DNA of 64,000 nt, taken from Cheiracanthium punctorium. Lineage: Eukaryota > Arthropoda > Arachnida > Araneae > Cheiracanthiidae. A model generated the notes under the pieces. That model saw only the letters and a program-made list of their open reading frames with translations. It was not told where the DNA came from and did no database searches. Shown here in pieces: positions 10,778 to 21,617 of the stretch; within the stretch, counting starts at the first letter, position 1; every line of letters starts with the position of its first letter. The DNA lies in contig JAWZYV010018238.1 of NCBI GenBank assembly GCA_038373885.1, positions 1 to 64,000 on the forward strand, read 5' to 3'. The position numbers and the translations under genes are program-made.

Positions 10778-11431
10778 CTGCTCCACTTTAGAAATCAGAA
10801 AATCTACCCGTTTTGAGATTTTTAAGCGATTTTTTGCCATTTTCAGCCACACTTTATTTCCAAGTGGCAAAAAAGGGAATCGTTTGAGTGATTTTGCTGT
10901 CGTAAGTGACAATGACTTCCTATTGAAATCACGATCATTGGGCTTTGAAAGGTCAATTGCGATTCTAATTCGTTTAAAATAGTTTTTCCAGATAACGTAG
11001 TTTATTTTTTTTAATTAAAATTATATCATCATGAAGTATAGATATACGAGAGGCTATTTTACACAAAACGAAATCGTTAGAATGCAAAAAGTCTCCACGA
11101 GTTTCTAGAAGAGCATGACATTCCATTTGAGTATGTATAATAAAAAATTGAATATGAAGTTATTTATTTTAGGTGGACGAACATTCAATATATTGAATGT
11201 AGACATACTTTCGTCCAATGATTTTTCTAGTGCCTGTTGTAATAGCCTCCACAACGTGCTTTGGCTTCTAGTATAAAAAGAAATAAGAAACAATCCACGA
11301 TCGTCGCAATTTTCAAGAACAGCTCCTTGAAAATTTGCTTACAGGTATTCAGGAATCAGAAGGGGCTCAGTCCACCAGGAGCCATACCACATGAAAGTAG
11401 GTGGTGGTATTAAAAATAAAAAAAGTACCGC
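10772..11431. other. no recognised gene
   Basis: AT-rich spacer. The last ~90 bases could be the decayed 5' part of the S2 SINE that follows. Confidence 0.4.
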
Positions 11432-11806
11432 ATCGGTCTAGTCACTAAACGCCGTTCCCGTAAGAACACGGAAAGTGAAGCAGCACCCGTCTTGGCCCCT
11501 GCTCCGGAGGGTGAACTCCTCTCTCGTCTGGGCTGCTGTGGGGCCGTGTAAGCTGAAGGGAGTGGGTGCACGTTCAATCCGCCGTGGCTCCAGTGTCCTC
11601 GCTGTTCAAAAGATATACTTCTGGGAGTTCCGATTTCAGGTGCTAGGTCTCTCATCCGGAATAGGTTCAAAATGAGGAGATCCTGAGCTAAGTCGGACTT
11701 CCTCCCACTGAAGTTTATTAGAATGGAAGCCGCTCCCTTTCGCCCATCGCTGTCCCATATAGAGGATATGGTTGCCAGATGGCATTAGTAACAACAACAA
11801 CAACAC
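11432..11806 (+). mobile_element. long SINE (family S2), 5'-truncated, (CAA)n tail
   Basis: The conserved S2 body starts near GGTCTAGTCACTAAACGCCG and runs through CGTAAGAACACGG, CTAAGTCGGACTTCCTCCCA and GGTTGCCAGATGGCATTAG. It ends in a (CAA)n tail at 11,789-11,806. It aligns end-to-end with the complete copy at 60,771-61,299 but lacks the tRNA head. Confidence 0.8.
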
Positions 11807-11906
11807 AAAGAAAAAAAAAAACGGGGGGGAAGGTGGAACTCAGAGATGTCAGTCAGCCGCTTTAAGTTAAGAAATGTTAATTATTTTAGATATTAACTGA
11901 AAACTG

Positions 11907-11935
11907 AAAAAAAAAGAAAGAAAGAAAGAAAGAAA
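11907..11935. repeat. (GAAA)n microsatellite
   Basis: A short A run followed by six GAAA-type units. Confidence 0.9.
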
Positions 11936-12437
11936 TCGGTCTGCCCATAGCCGTTGATTTAATCTGAAAGGTTTATGTGAGTGAGTCGCTCACAGAGTTA
12001 AAAATTGAAATGAAAATAACAATTGACTTCGTTCTATATAATTTGATACAATGAGTCTTAAAAGGTATTACATCAAAACATTCATAATCGACAGACATTT
12101 TGCTTAACATTGTTCTGATATGTGAAATAAAAAACATAAGACGTGGTGGCAACATTAATATTTCGGGTGAAAGGACGAACTATTGTGGCACTACTCCCGA
12201 GTTTTGGGTGCTCGCGGGGTTGGCGTCACTCACTGAGAAGGCCTTGGCAGCATTGAAACAACGCCGCCTCGCTCGCTCGCCGAAAGACATTGGGGTACCT
12301 ATGCGTGGCCCGTAACACCCCCCCCCCTCTTTCCAACGGTACATGTGATTTACTTTTCCCTCTGATTTTAGCACGAGCTAAAGCTGGGATATTGAATTTC
12401 TAAAAATTTTACTACGATTCCTGTTTATTTTTAACTA
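11936..12437. other. no recognised gene
   Basis: Contains a GC-richer stretch at 12,190-12,330 ending in an eight-C run. The frames here are short and mutually overlapping; none is credible. Confidence 0.4.
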
Positions 12438-12441
12438 TTAA

Positions 12442-12874
12442 CCCTTTGAGGCGCAACCCTTTCCCAATGCTGAAAAAAGGGCAGCCGTTGCCATCGCTCG
12501 ACTTTCGCTGTGCCGCACAGCCAGCTGTCGTCAAAAAAGGGTCTCTAGATGTGTGGCACGCGATGAATGTTTCGATCGTCCACCATCTTGCTGGTAGTTA
12601 AGTCGAGCGATGGCAACGGCTGCCCTTTTTTCAGCATGGGGCAATCTATACAGCTGTTCTCGGATTCTTCCATTTTTCAGCAGATGTCAGTGCTGTTAAA
12701 AAGAATCGCGGCCATTTTTTGACGGGAAAGGACGTGCTAAAAATTAAAGGATTCTCGTGGAGCAGTGTCATCCACAACTATTTTGATAGAAATCAAATCA
12801 ATTCTTCGTGACTGGCAACAGTCCAAACTTCAGAGTTGGGTGTTCCCAGAGCGGGAACACTGCGCGCTTAAGGG
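12442..12874. mobile_element. piggyBac-like MITE (family PB2), intact TTAA duplication
   Basis: 433 bp flanked by TTAA at 12,438-12,441 and 12,875-12,878. The ends CCCTTTGAGGCGCA and TGCGCGCTTAAGGG are inverted. It is the reverse orientation of the copy at 8,458-8,915 and keeps the same internal inverted arms (GCCATCGCTCGACTT and its inverse). Confidence 0.85.
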
Positions 12875-13073
12875 TTAAAACTGTCCAAATTACATATTCT
12901 CTTACTTGAATCGATCCGTGCAAATAAACTGTATAAACATACGCCAGTTTCGGTCTTTCTGCTCACAGCATCTCTCCGACCAGCTCTATACGCTAACAGT
13001 CGACTTTACAGTCGTCAACAGGTCATAACAGTTGACTTTATGAAGGACATTTGATTTATGTTTCTAAGACTAA

Positions 13074-13490
13074 TACAGGGTGTGTCAGAATTTTCTCCCG
13101 GGTTTGGAATTCTTATAAAATATATTACCAATAGAGCAACAATATTGGCTTTACTGGATATAAGAAACACTACACGTTTTGTTTCACCAATAACAAAATT
13201 ACTGGTCGTTGAACTGGACGAGGTTTTGACGACAACAATCGCATTCTTCCATGGACACGTCGTTCTCCGGACCTAACTCCATGCGATTTTTTTATAGGGT
13301 TACATAAAAGATCGGGTGTTCGTGCCCCCAATGCCAACAATTTGATTAACAAGAATTGCTCCAAAGAATCACAACCGCATTCACTATCATGGATCGTGAC
13401 GTGTTAAAGCGAGTGTGGGAAGAATTTTACTCTAGATTGGATATCTGCCGCATCACGAAAGGATCACATACTGAACAATTGTGAAACAAA
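13074..13490 (+). pseudogene. Tc1/mariner-type transposase 3'-end relic
   Basis: A start-like terminus CAGGGTGTGTCAG is followed by remnants of a DDE transposase. At 13,246-13,290 a frame reads RRSPDLTPCDFF, the conserved box holding the last catalytic Asp of mariner-family enzymes. After a frame change and a stop, GYIKDRVFVPPMP appears (about 13,297-13,335). A further shift gives DRDVLKRVWEEF and the C-terminal CRITKGSH near 13,391-13,475. At least two frameshifts and several stops make it non-functional. The N-terminal DNA-binding part and first catalytic Asp are not recognisable. Confidence 0.75.
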
Positions 13491-14306
13491 ACTTGTAACG
13501 TTCCTTTCTCTAGTAAAGTGAGCATTGTTGCTTGATTGGTAATATATATTTTTATAAGCCTTCCAAACCCCGGAGGGAATTGTGATACGCTCTATACGTT
13601 TGCAATTTTGAAGTTAAGGCGATGTAGAACTTTTCGATTCGGTCCGTTTTTCCGGCTTAGTACCTGTGTGATTTTAAAGACGGTTCACGTCAAAATCATG
13701 GCTGCCATGCTTAGTGGCATTTATAGCACACAATAAAGAAAAATTAAAAAAAAAAAAAAAAACACCAACGTTCATTAAGCTTGTACGCATTCCTTCAGTA
13801 AGTAAACAGAAAAATTTTTCAGGGAAGACTCAAAAGGTTAGAAAGGTATTATTTGTCACAAAAACCATTGATTATTGGCAACCATTTAAAAAATATATGA
13901 ATTTCGAGAGAGGATTAAGCCTTCTTGACTTACTTCCTTGCTCTCTCTCCGGCTTATCTATTGCAACTTGTGCAACCCGGCATTGCCAAGGTGCATGAGG
14001 TGTTAGGTTATAATTTGCCGAAAAAAACTGTCAGCTGATGTCAATCATGGATGCCCTCATCCGTTTTGTTTTTCACAAATACACGTATTTTTAATACGTA
14101 TGCATATGCCTCCATTTCTAACCGTATATAACTTTGTTGTATAAGGTAATGTTTACTTAAGCGTTTTAAAATACCATTTAATTGATTATCACAGTATGGT
14201 TATGTACTTGTATTTTATTCCCTGCGGCTATGATAGCGTGATATTCGGTTTTTGGTCGTGCTTTGGAATGGGCCACAAAAATTAGAAATTTATAAAAAAT
14301 CACGGG

Positions 14307-14343
<37 letters not shown>

Positions 14344-14640
14344 AAAGTGGCTTGTGTCTGAATTTAGGGTACGATCTGTCTTCATTGCAAATTTCATATA
14401 ATGAGTCGAGTCCAGCGGCTTACAAGAGTAACGAACAAACTGACAAACCACGCTATTTATGATATTGGTAGAATCAGCTCTCTCTCTCATTTACTAGAAG
14501 AAAAAAAAAGAAAATAGGTACTTCCATTTGGTCCTTCTGTCTGCGGATTTAGTTCAAAAACATACTTACGAAACCGTATATTCGTAGGTGAGCGCTATTT
14601 ATTTCTGATTACTCAAGTTAAAATTTAAGAAACTCTTAGT
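13491..14640. other. intergenic, with poly-A (13,746-13,762) and poly-T (14,309-14,339) tracts
   Basis: No gene recognised. The poly-T tract is about 30 bases long. This region lies immediately 3' of the receptor-like gene on the minus strand. An AATAAA-like signal for that gene is not obvious within the first 100 bases. Confidence 0.5.
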
Positions 14641-14647
14641 TCCTTCT

Positions 14648-15937
14648 TCAAAAATACTTAAAAATGACAAGCTCAAAAATAAAGACCACCACAGCTAAAA
14701 CATGTCCATTGAAAAGTAAGATGAAAACGCCTTCAAAATCGCTCAACGACAAAGATCTGTCAGATGATTCGTCAATCAAATGTTTCTGTGAACCCAACAC
14801 TTTTGCTTTGAATAGAGCGTCGTTCGCATGCTTGTCAAGAATACCCGAAGCCCAGATGTAGCTTATCAGAGAGTCCAGCTCCGCCTTGCAGCAGAAATCT
14901 TTCTTCAAGCCGAACCCTCTCATACTGTCAACAAGCGAGTCCTTGGACACAAAATACCGCCGATTCAGCGGGAGGAGGAAGCTTTCTGAACTGATGAATG
15001 CAACTTTCAACCCAGTGTTCGATTCCCCCACGGCTTCTTCAGGGTCGGATGGTCCATCATACTTGCTCAGACTTCGACCGATGACACTCAAGTCGGTATT
15101 ATTCGAGCTCAGAAGATATCTGATCATGAAAGAACCTCGGGTAGTGCCACATTGGTGAGTCCCTTGCAGAACTGCCGCGGACAGCTCGCTCACAGTGCGT
15201 ACACCCGTCAGCGCTGGAAATGTCAGAAAAGCGAGCAGAACAGCCGCGTAGAACTGACACAAGGACATGTTCGCGAATGCGTCAATCGACGCAAGTACAT
15301 AGTCTCCGATATTTCTCGGTCTCGACGTCGAAAAAGACGCACTTCCCTTTCGGCGACAGAAGTTTCGCAGGAGGAAGGCCGCAAAAGTCTTCACGACGGC
15401 ATAAAATAGGATGCAATACCATATCTCGTAAGAAAATGGTGCCAGGAATGACGTTATGTTCGTAGTCTGTTCTGGATTTGTCGTAGCGAATGTAAAACGG
15501 TTTATGACTACAGGAGAAGAAAAATCGATGGCGGAAGCCCTGTCTTCCGTGATGGCTATCTGGTAGATGAGATCCGCGTCTCCACGCTCCACCATACCCA
15601 CCAGGCCGCTCCACTTTCCATCGGGCAACAGCCTGCCGTATTCTCCGTCTGGGGGTGAGACTAGTTCGTACGAGAACTGCAGCTTAGTGGCAATAATTCG
15701 AAGTATCGTGTCTCCTGCGGAACCAGAGTTTTCCTCGACCGTAATGTTTCCGTTGGTTTGTGTATCCCTGGACTTGTACAGCGTTGCAATTCTTAGGAAC
15801 TTTGGGAAGATCATGTTTAACAAAGCATGTGCGTTCACGAAAAATAAATCAGCAAATACATGAGACGTATGAAAATCGAAAGCTTGCAAGTCAGTCGAAT
15901 CATAGTGCACAATAAGTCTGACCAGTAAAACTTTCAC
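14648..15937 (-). CDS. ionotropic glutamate receptor-like (IR) protein lacking the pore region
   Basis: A 429-codon uninterrupted frame with the order of the ionotropic receptor family. The first ligand-binding half (S1, about residues 47-165) contains GKWSGLVGMV and ITEDRASAIDFSSP, where R133 matches the conserved ligand-carboxylate-binding Arg. M1 lies at about 170-191. The M3-type motif FYAAVLLAFLT is at 229-239, the second half (S2) at about 242-400, and M4 at about 402-426. There is no clear N-terminal signal peptide. Met42 (before FPKFLRIATL) is an equally good start, so the true N-terminus or an upstream exon is uncertain. Only about 38 residues separate M1 from the M3 motif. In the family this interval holds the pore helix, selectivity loop and first half of M3 and is usually about 55-70 residues, so some 20-30 residues seem missing in frame. 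Likely a membrane chemoreceptor or glutamate-receptor relative, or a recently dead member. Confidence 0.8.
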   Translation of the reverse strand: MKVLLVRLIVHYDSTDLQAFDFHTSHVFADLFFVNAHALLNMIFPKFLRIATLYKSRDTQTNGNITVEENSGSAGDTILRIIATKLQFSYELVSPPDGEYGRLLPDGKWSGLVGMVERGDADLIYQIAITEDRASAIDFSSPVVINRFTFATTNPEQTTNITSFLAPFSYEIWYCILFYAVVKTFAAFLLRNFCRRKGSASFSTSRPRNIGDYVLASIDAFANMSLCQFYAAVLLAFLTFPALTGVRTVSELSAAVLQGTHQCGTTRGSFMIRYLLSSNNTDLSVIGRSLSKYDGPSDPEEAVGESNTGLKVAFISSESFLLPLNRRYFVSKDSLVDSMRGFGLKKDFCCKAELDSLISYIWASGILDKHANDALFKAKVLGSQKHLIDESSDRSLSLSDFEGVFILLFNGHVLAVVVFIFELVIFKYF

Positions 15938-16691
15938 GCCATGAAAAATTGATGGTTTGGCAATCTTTCTTTCACACTGTTACCATTCAGTTTGGATAAT
16001 GATGTAATGCTTAGAAACACGGATACTTACTGGTAGATATATATCGCTGAGAAAACAGCAGAATATTTTGAACTTGTTTTTTAGTTCTGATCGATTTGCT
16101 TCAATTTACAACTCCATGCATATATTTGCGGTGTCAACTATACAAACCATTTTCTTTTTCCTTGACGACTGGGTTTAAAAAGAGCTTTCACGTAACAAAC
16201 ACGATAGATTGTAATTTAAAATAGACTTCGCTTGTTTTGAACTGATTAATGTATCGATTATTCATTGTAAGTTCAGTATTTCGATACGGTGTTTCAAAGC
16301 ATTCAAAAATTAGTAAAACAACTAAAATTTTGTTAATAACATTATGTTTATAAACTATAATACATCCTCAATACTTTTATGCTTGAAACGGGAAAACTTT
16401 GTCGCATTTTTTAAACTGTTTCCTGTGGAGTAATAATGAGTTATTGACAGGCATATTGATTACTGAGAAATTTGAGTTGAGCAAAGTGAAAGTATGTTTC
16501 CCAATTATTAGGAACAGTCACATATTTTTCAGTTAGTTCAGGTGCACTTGACTGCAGTTTGAAGTGGTACAGCTTTGCAGGCATGAATTTACGATATTAT
16601 GCATATGTCTACTATTGAAATATTAATTGATTGATACAATTTTAGGGTTGTTTTTGTGTAGTACAATCTTTTTAAATCCACAATACATAAC
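15938..16691. promoter_or_regulatory. 5' flank of the receptor-like gene; no defined promoter element
   Basis: This is the upstream side of the minus-strand receptor frame. It is AT-rich and I see no convincing TATA/initiator pair or splice-acceptor pattern that settles the start. It may hold an intron and an upstream signal-peptide exon. Confidence 0.25.
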
Positions 16692-17425
16692 CTAGGGTGT
16701 GTTGACGATGCCACTTTCGAGTCATTCCAATCATGATGTCAGACTTGAGCTACTCGAGGAGAGAAAGAAGGTGTACTCACATCCAAGCTGAGTACTGTCT
16801 GATTGCGCTTAGCGTTGAAAATTGGCGTGCTGCCAGTAAAGGTGAATCGAAATGAACCAGTCGAGGATTTGAAAAGGTGCGTCTTTCGTCTTGTTCATTT
16901 ACTTCTTAGCTCAATTGGTTTGATAATATCCATCCGAATTTTCCATTTGTAAACATAATATTCCTAAAGAAAAAAATGGGTGGAGTATCTAAGAATAAAT
17001 CGAAGTAGTTCGGCAAGTGCACACTTGACAAGGACTCCCAATAACTAATGGATGTGTCCATTCCCCCTCCGAAACCGTATGTTTACTTTTTTATCGAATC
17101 GATAGTCAAACAGTAAATCAGTATTACTTGAATTCGCCAAAGATTTTACATGGGAAATTTGAGGAGATAAATCACACGACCTTTTCACATACCCGTTCGC
17201 TCCTCTGGGTAGTAAACGCGTATCCTCTGGTTTGTCTTGACCAGCCTTAATAAATTAAATGTGGAAATCGGGTAATAATTATTGTATGTTTGCAATGAGC
17301 GAGGTTTTTATTTCGTATTAGCTACCCAAATACTATTCATGATGTCAATCTCCCCGAGTAGCTCGCGTTTCACTCGAGATGAACTCAAGTTGGGGAGATA
17401 GGTGACGGTCTGAACACATCCCTAG
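16692..17425. mobile_element. possible DNA-transposon remnant with CTAGGG termini
   Basis: The left end CTAGGGTGTGTTGACG and right end GTCTGAACACATCCCTAG are imperfect inverted repeats. Internal blocks around TTGAGCTACTCGAG and CTCGAGATGAACTCAAG are also inverse-related. No transposase and no clear target duplication are seen, so superfamily assignment is open. Confidence 0.45.
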
Positions 17426-17649
17426 TATGAATTTCGACGGTAAATTTAGAAAAGAAATAACACATCTAAGTACAGTGAAACTTCTAGGAGCGACAACCTC
17501 TATTAAGCGAATGCCTGCTCCAACGATCCTCTTTTTAAGGGACCGATTTTTTACTCTACTTAATGATAAAGGATCCTCTACAAGAGATCATTAAACCCTC
17601 TATGAGCGACCGGACCCTGTTCCCTGTCCGAAAATTTTCGTCCATTTTT

Positions 17650-18262
17650 ACTCTCCGAGCATGTACCCTGTAAAGAAAGTATTGTAAGCATGAAAAAATT
17701 CGACTTCGAGATTTTGGTGTATTGACACGTTTTGAGGTCTTCTGAATTCATTTATGCTATTTCTTTGAGGTGTGTGTGTGTGTGTGTGTTCGTGTGTATG
17801 CGAGTGAACACTATAGCTCCTAAACGGGGCATTCGATTGAGCTCAAATTGGGTATATAGGTCATAAACCACCGTCGCAAGACCGGTATTGATTTTGATGT
17901 GTATAGATAGTTTTCCTACAGGGCTACCATGAAGATTTCTTTTACATTATGGCAGGGTAGAAATTCTTGAAAGTGCGCTGGCGTTTAAACGGTGCATTCA
18001 ATTGAGCACAAATTAAGCATGTATATAGAAGGTCATGGTCACACGGTCTGCATAGATTTTAGTGCTCGTAAAACTGATAGTTTGTTCATGGGGTTGCAAA
18101 AAACAATTCTTATTGCGCCCTGTGGACGCAAATCATTTGAATTGCTTCAATTTGGCATATATATTTGAATTATTCTTCGATTAAAATTTATTTAAATGCT
18201 TTGTAATGATCTTAATCATAAGTGTTCGGAAAGTCAAATGGAGTCACTCCAGATTTTTCCGA
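17650..18262 (+). repeat. dispersed composite repeat, family A copy 1
   Basis: The 5' module starts at CTCCGAGCATGTACC and includes AAAAAATTCGACTTCGAGAT. It is followed by two to three internal units (GAGCTCAAATTGGGTATAT, CACCGTCGCAAGACCGGTAT), then the 3' module AAGTGTTCGGAAAGTCAAAT with GGAGTCACTCC. The outer ends of this family carry short inverse motifs (TTTCCGAACA type at one side, TGTTCGGAAA at the other). It sits inside the Tigger-like element. Confidence 0.7.
17771..17800. repeat. (GT)n microsatellite
   Basis: About nine GT units followed by a CGTGTGTATG variant, inside the family A copy. Confidence 0.8.
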
Positions 18263-18841
18263 GAGTAAAGTAAACAAAAATCACATTCCAAACCAGTCAC
18301 TCTACCGCAGATCGACGGCAGGTGCATGTAAACGTACGCATGACGTACAAATCTTGTGGGTTAGAGAAGAGAGATGTGTAACAAAAGAGAGATTTTAATG
18401 TTCGAGCAGAGCGCATAGATGGGATCGAGTCACATGAGAAAGTAAATTCGGAGAGGAAGTTGACGGTTACTTTGGGTTGAGGAGAAAACTCAAAAAGCGA
18501 CTTTAAAGAAAACATTTTATTATGGGAAATTCAGAATGCTTGCAGAGTATCAGAATGCAGGGTTTTTTGGCAAATGTAAAAAATAAAGTAGAGAGAGAAA
18601 CTTCCGGAGAGAAAAAAAATGCAACAGTCCCAAATTTCTAAATATTTTATTAAAAATTTAAAGTTTAGAAATATGTTTCTATAATTACTTACGTATTAGT
18701 ATTCAATTTCATAAATGCTAAAAAATATTGTTTGTTTTGTCATTTTTTTTCTTGGCAATGAATTTTTTTTTAAGTGACCGCCTCTCTTAACGGCCAATTT
18801 TTCGAGGAACGGAGGGTGGTCGCTCCAGAGAAGTTTCACTG

Positions 18842-19500
18842 TATTCAAAATAATTTCTCCCTTGTTCTCATTTGAAATCATTCTCTTTTTTATTTTATGA
18901 TTGTAACCTATTTATAGAAAAATGAATCTTATGCATAATCTACAGCTTACGAAATACTGTAACAATAGATTAAAACTGTTGTGAACTAATAGAATTTAAA
19001 TATATGTAAAATACTCAACAACTTTTATGTCGCATACTTTATTATGTCGCATTTTTACGTCGCATTTTTGGGACACTTTTCAATAAAAAGAGTGAGAGAT
19101 AAAATGGCATAGTCATTAAAATTTCAACAGCTTAAGAAAATTGCTTAGTATTGAATTGTTTATTTTTTTATTGTGCAATGTCTTATCCTCCTGAATTCTG
19201 TATCCCTCAATTGAACATTTATCTACTTGACTATAACTGTAATCGCGCACGCATTCTTTTTCTTTTTTGATGTTACCTTGTTATTTGATGTGCCTGTTTC
19301 TTCCGTTCTAATTTAATAAAATAAATGTTATGTTAAAATCCCACGCTTTTTATGTTTGTGCCATAATTCTGCTAACATTTCTAAAAGGTTATAGGTTATC
19401 GACATAAGATGGAGTAATTTATTTTTTTGCTGATTTTTAATGTTCGTTTCAAGGTTGCATCATTCATCCTCAAAATGGCGACTGGAACTTGGCCAATTGA
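18842..19500. other. no recognised gene
   Basis: AT-rich sequence with several AATAAA-like hexamers (for example near 19,320). Nothing assignable. Confidence 0.4.
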
Positions 19501-19509
19501 AACGCCGAA

Positions 19510-19873
19510 TATCATAAAATTAAGGAAGCATCAAGAATAACTTGTAAAAGGTGTAAACGCATCGGACACTGGGCTATCGAATGTGAAATTTGAAAAAAAT
19601 AATAATTTTAAGCATAAGCCTAAGAGCCTGGGATTCTCATCCCCTCTGGATGACTCCCCAATAGGGTTGCCAGGAGAAATACAGCAACCCTACCAGCCTA
19701 AAGCTCTCTCAACAATATCAAATAACGAAAAGCAAAGTTTTTGGTGTGTTAAGATAGATACTAAAAATTATATGAGTTACTTCAGTTATCATCGACCCAC
19801 GTTTGCAGTTGCAAGGAAAGATCAGGAAACCCTCCTACTTCCACTCGATGGAATAACTGTAAAGGAAGAATGA
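19510..19873 (+). pseudogene. retrotransposon gag/protease relic with CCHC zinc knuckle
   Basis: A short stop-bounded frame contains CKRCKRIGHWAIEC at 19,543-19,584, a perfect C-X2-C-X4-H-X4-C knuckle as in retroelement gag proteins. The frame stops at 19,591-19,593. In another frame a 96-codon stretch (19,583-19,873) continues with text that vaguely resembles the start of a Ty1/copia-type protease region (NYMSYF spacing), but lacks a D-S/T-G active site. I read this as a decayed copia-like fragment; the protease part is a guess. Confidence 0.45.
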
Positions 19874-20459
19874 AAGAAAAAGGGGTGAGAGATAAAATGA
19901 CATAGTCAATTAATATCGTTTTAATATGGCAATAATGAAACTAAAAAATTAGGGGGATTCAAGGGGGGGGGGTCTCCCCCTGACGAGGCTCGAACAGCCG
20001 AGTTTTTGTTTTCCATCACAATATTTCTGAAATACAACTAGCTAATCCTGATGCCTTAAATAATAATATATATTTTCTCAAGCACGATGAAAAGTACTTT
20101 TTCCCCCTTAATGTTTCAAACATGAGTTATAAGCTGATCAAAAAATTAGAAATGTCATTAGTGAATTTTTTTTTATGAAATGAGAAAAAAATCTGATTAA
20201 TTTGTGGTTTAGTCCGAGATCTCGTTATTTGTGATTAATGATTAAAAAAAGACTTATTTTCAGATGACTGGGTGGAGAATCTTATTTTAAAAGCAATTTT
20301 TGGCACTCTCTGGAATATTTCGTCCAGGTGCTATCGTAATGAGCAGCTTCATACTGAAATACATCAGTATTTCCGATGCAACAGAATAATTTACTTTTGT
20401 TAGAAAAGTTCATGGAAAGGGGAGTAAAATTGCGATGAAAACAGGCAGTATAATTTTTT
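19874..20459. other. no recognised gene
   Basis: Includes a nine-G run at 19,963-19,971 next to a short GGGGG/CCCCC foldback and otherwise AT-rich spacer. Confidence 0.4.
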
Positions 20460-20934
20460 CTTTCCGAACATGTACCATGTAAAGAAAGTATTGTAGTCGT
20501 GAAAAAATTCGACTTCGAGATTTTGGTGTATTTACATGTTTTGAGGTCTTCTGAATTCATTGATGCTATTTTACAAGATGTATGTATGTATGTGTGAACA
20601 CGATAGCTCCTAAATGGGACAATCGATTGAGCTCAAATTGGGTATATATGTTACAAACCACCGTCGCAAGACCGGTATTGATTTTGGTGTGTTCAGGACT
20701 TATAGTTTCTCTACACTGCTACGACAAAGATTTCTTTTACATTGGCCTATAGGGGGAAATTCTTAAGAGTGCGCTAGCGTTTAAACGGTACATTCGATTG
20801 AGTTCCAATTGGGTATATATGTTATTAACTACCATCGTAGGTAATTACCGGTATTGATTTTGATGTGTATAGGACTTATAGTTCTTCTAAAGGGGTACGA
20901 GAAAAATTTCTTCTACATTACGGCCTGTGGGGGG
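20460..20934 (+). repeat. family A copy 2, left part (interrupted by BEL insertion)
   Basis: Starts at TTTCCGAACATGTACC and passes through the family A 5' module. It then holds internal units of the AAACGGTACATTCGATTGAG type and breaks at GGCCTGTGGGGGG. The continuation is at 33,130, after the BEL element. Confidence 0.85.
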
Positions 20935-21448
20935 TGTCAGATACAACAGAAATGAAATCCGAAAGTGATCCGACCCTTGATCTAGTCTTAAGAACTTGAC
21001 CCACTAACGAGGGGATGGGAGGCCCTGATGGGTTACTTCTGGTTCATCTTTTAGTTTCGCTTCAAGTTTGTTGTAGTTTTGATTCATTTTTAAGTTCTAA
21101 TTCGAGCCTTTTGGGGCGACATTCAGATGCTACATTTTAAGAAAGATGTCAACTGACTGGCAGTAATAGTCTGTTCCTAATATGTTAGAATTAAATTCAA
21201 TATTCACTTATCCATATGCGTATTTCATGCAACTTTAACTCATTGTCTCACATATTCATCCTGTTGGATTTCAGAAGTGTCCAGAATCAAGGAAAGGTAA
21301 GCAATTACCTTATTCTATATTCACAAAGTTCGAAGCTAAATCATGAAGATAATCATATTCTATAATTATGCACGATATCCTACTTATATTCGATATTATA
21401 CTAGATATTCTACATATTATGAATCCAATTCTAAATTCATTCCATACA
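20935..21448 (+). repeat. BEL 5' LTR (LTR1), carries a 21-bp deletion
   Basis: Begins TGTCAGATACAACAG and ends CATTCCATACA, so it has TG...CA ends. It is 514 bp against 535 bp for the other two LTRs. The whole difference is a 21-bp block missing after GTGATCC (before GACCCTTGATC). A consensus-like donor AAAGGTAAGC lies at 21,293-21,302. Confidence 0.95.
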
Positions 21449-21454
21449 TATTTC

Positions 21455-21472
21455 TGGTCCGTTCCAGCCTGA
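21455..21472 (+). other. candidate primer-binding site of BEL copy 1
   Basis: TGGTCCGTTCCAGC begins 6 bases after the LTR end. It starts with the TGG expected to pair with a tRNA CCA end. The tRNA species cannot be named from sequence alone. The same site recurs in copy 2 at 27,296. Confidence 0.4.
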
Positions 21473-21617
21473 GTGACTATCGAAGGATATGAATGACATT
21501 TATTAAGTGTATGAAAATAACTCAGTTCATTATTCATGGTATTATTATTACATTTCCATTAAGATATATTATTCTATATTTAGTCAGTTTGAAGTTTCTC
21601 AAATATTAAGAGTAATA

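Larger units (their letters stand above)
17473..18841. mobile_element. Tigger/pogo-like inverted-repeat element, nested repeat inside
   Basis: TA (17,471-17,472) precedes CAGTGAAACTTCTAGGAGCG. The other end reads CGCTCCAGAGAAGTTTCACTG and is followed by TA (18,842-18,843). CAGTGAAAC-type ends with TA duplication fit Tigger-class Tc1/mariner elements. No transposase is recognisable. A family A repeat occupies about 17,650-18,262 of the interior. A single similar terminus is seen at 39,018-39,060. Confidence 0.7.

Noticed and set aside
10661..10982. Frames of 83-99 codons with Tyr/Ile repeats
   Set aside because: Produced by the (TA)n microsatellite, which is open in several frames.
15282..15614. 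110-codon minus-strand frame
   Set aside because: Out-of-frame shadow of the receptor-like gene.
21310..21537. 75-codon minus frame in the LTR (repeated at 27,151)
   Set aside because: Antisense to LTR/leader, repeated only because the LTR is repeated.
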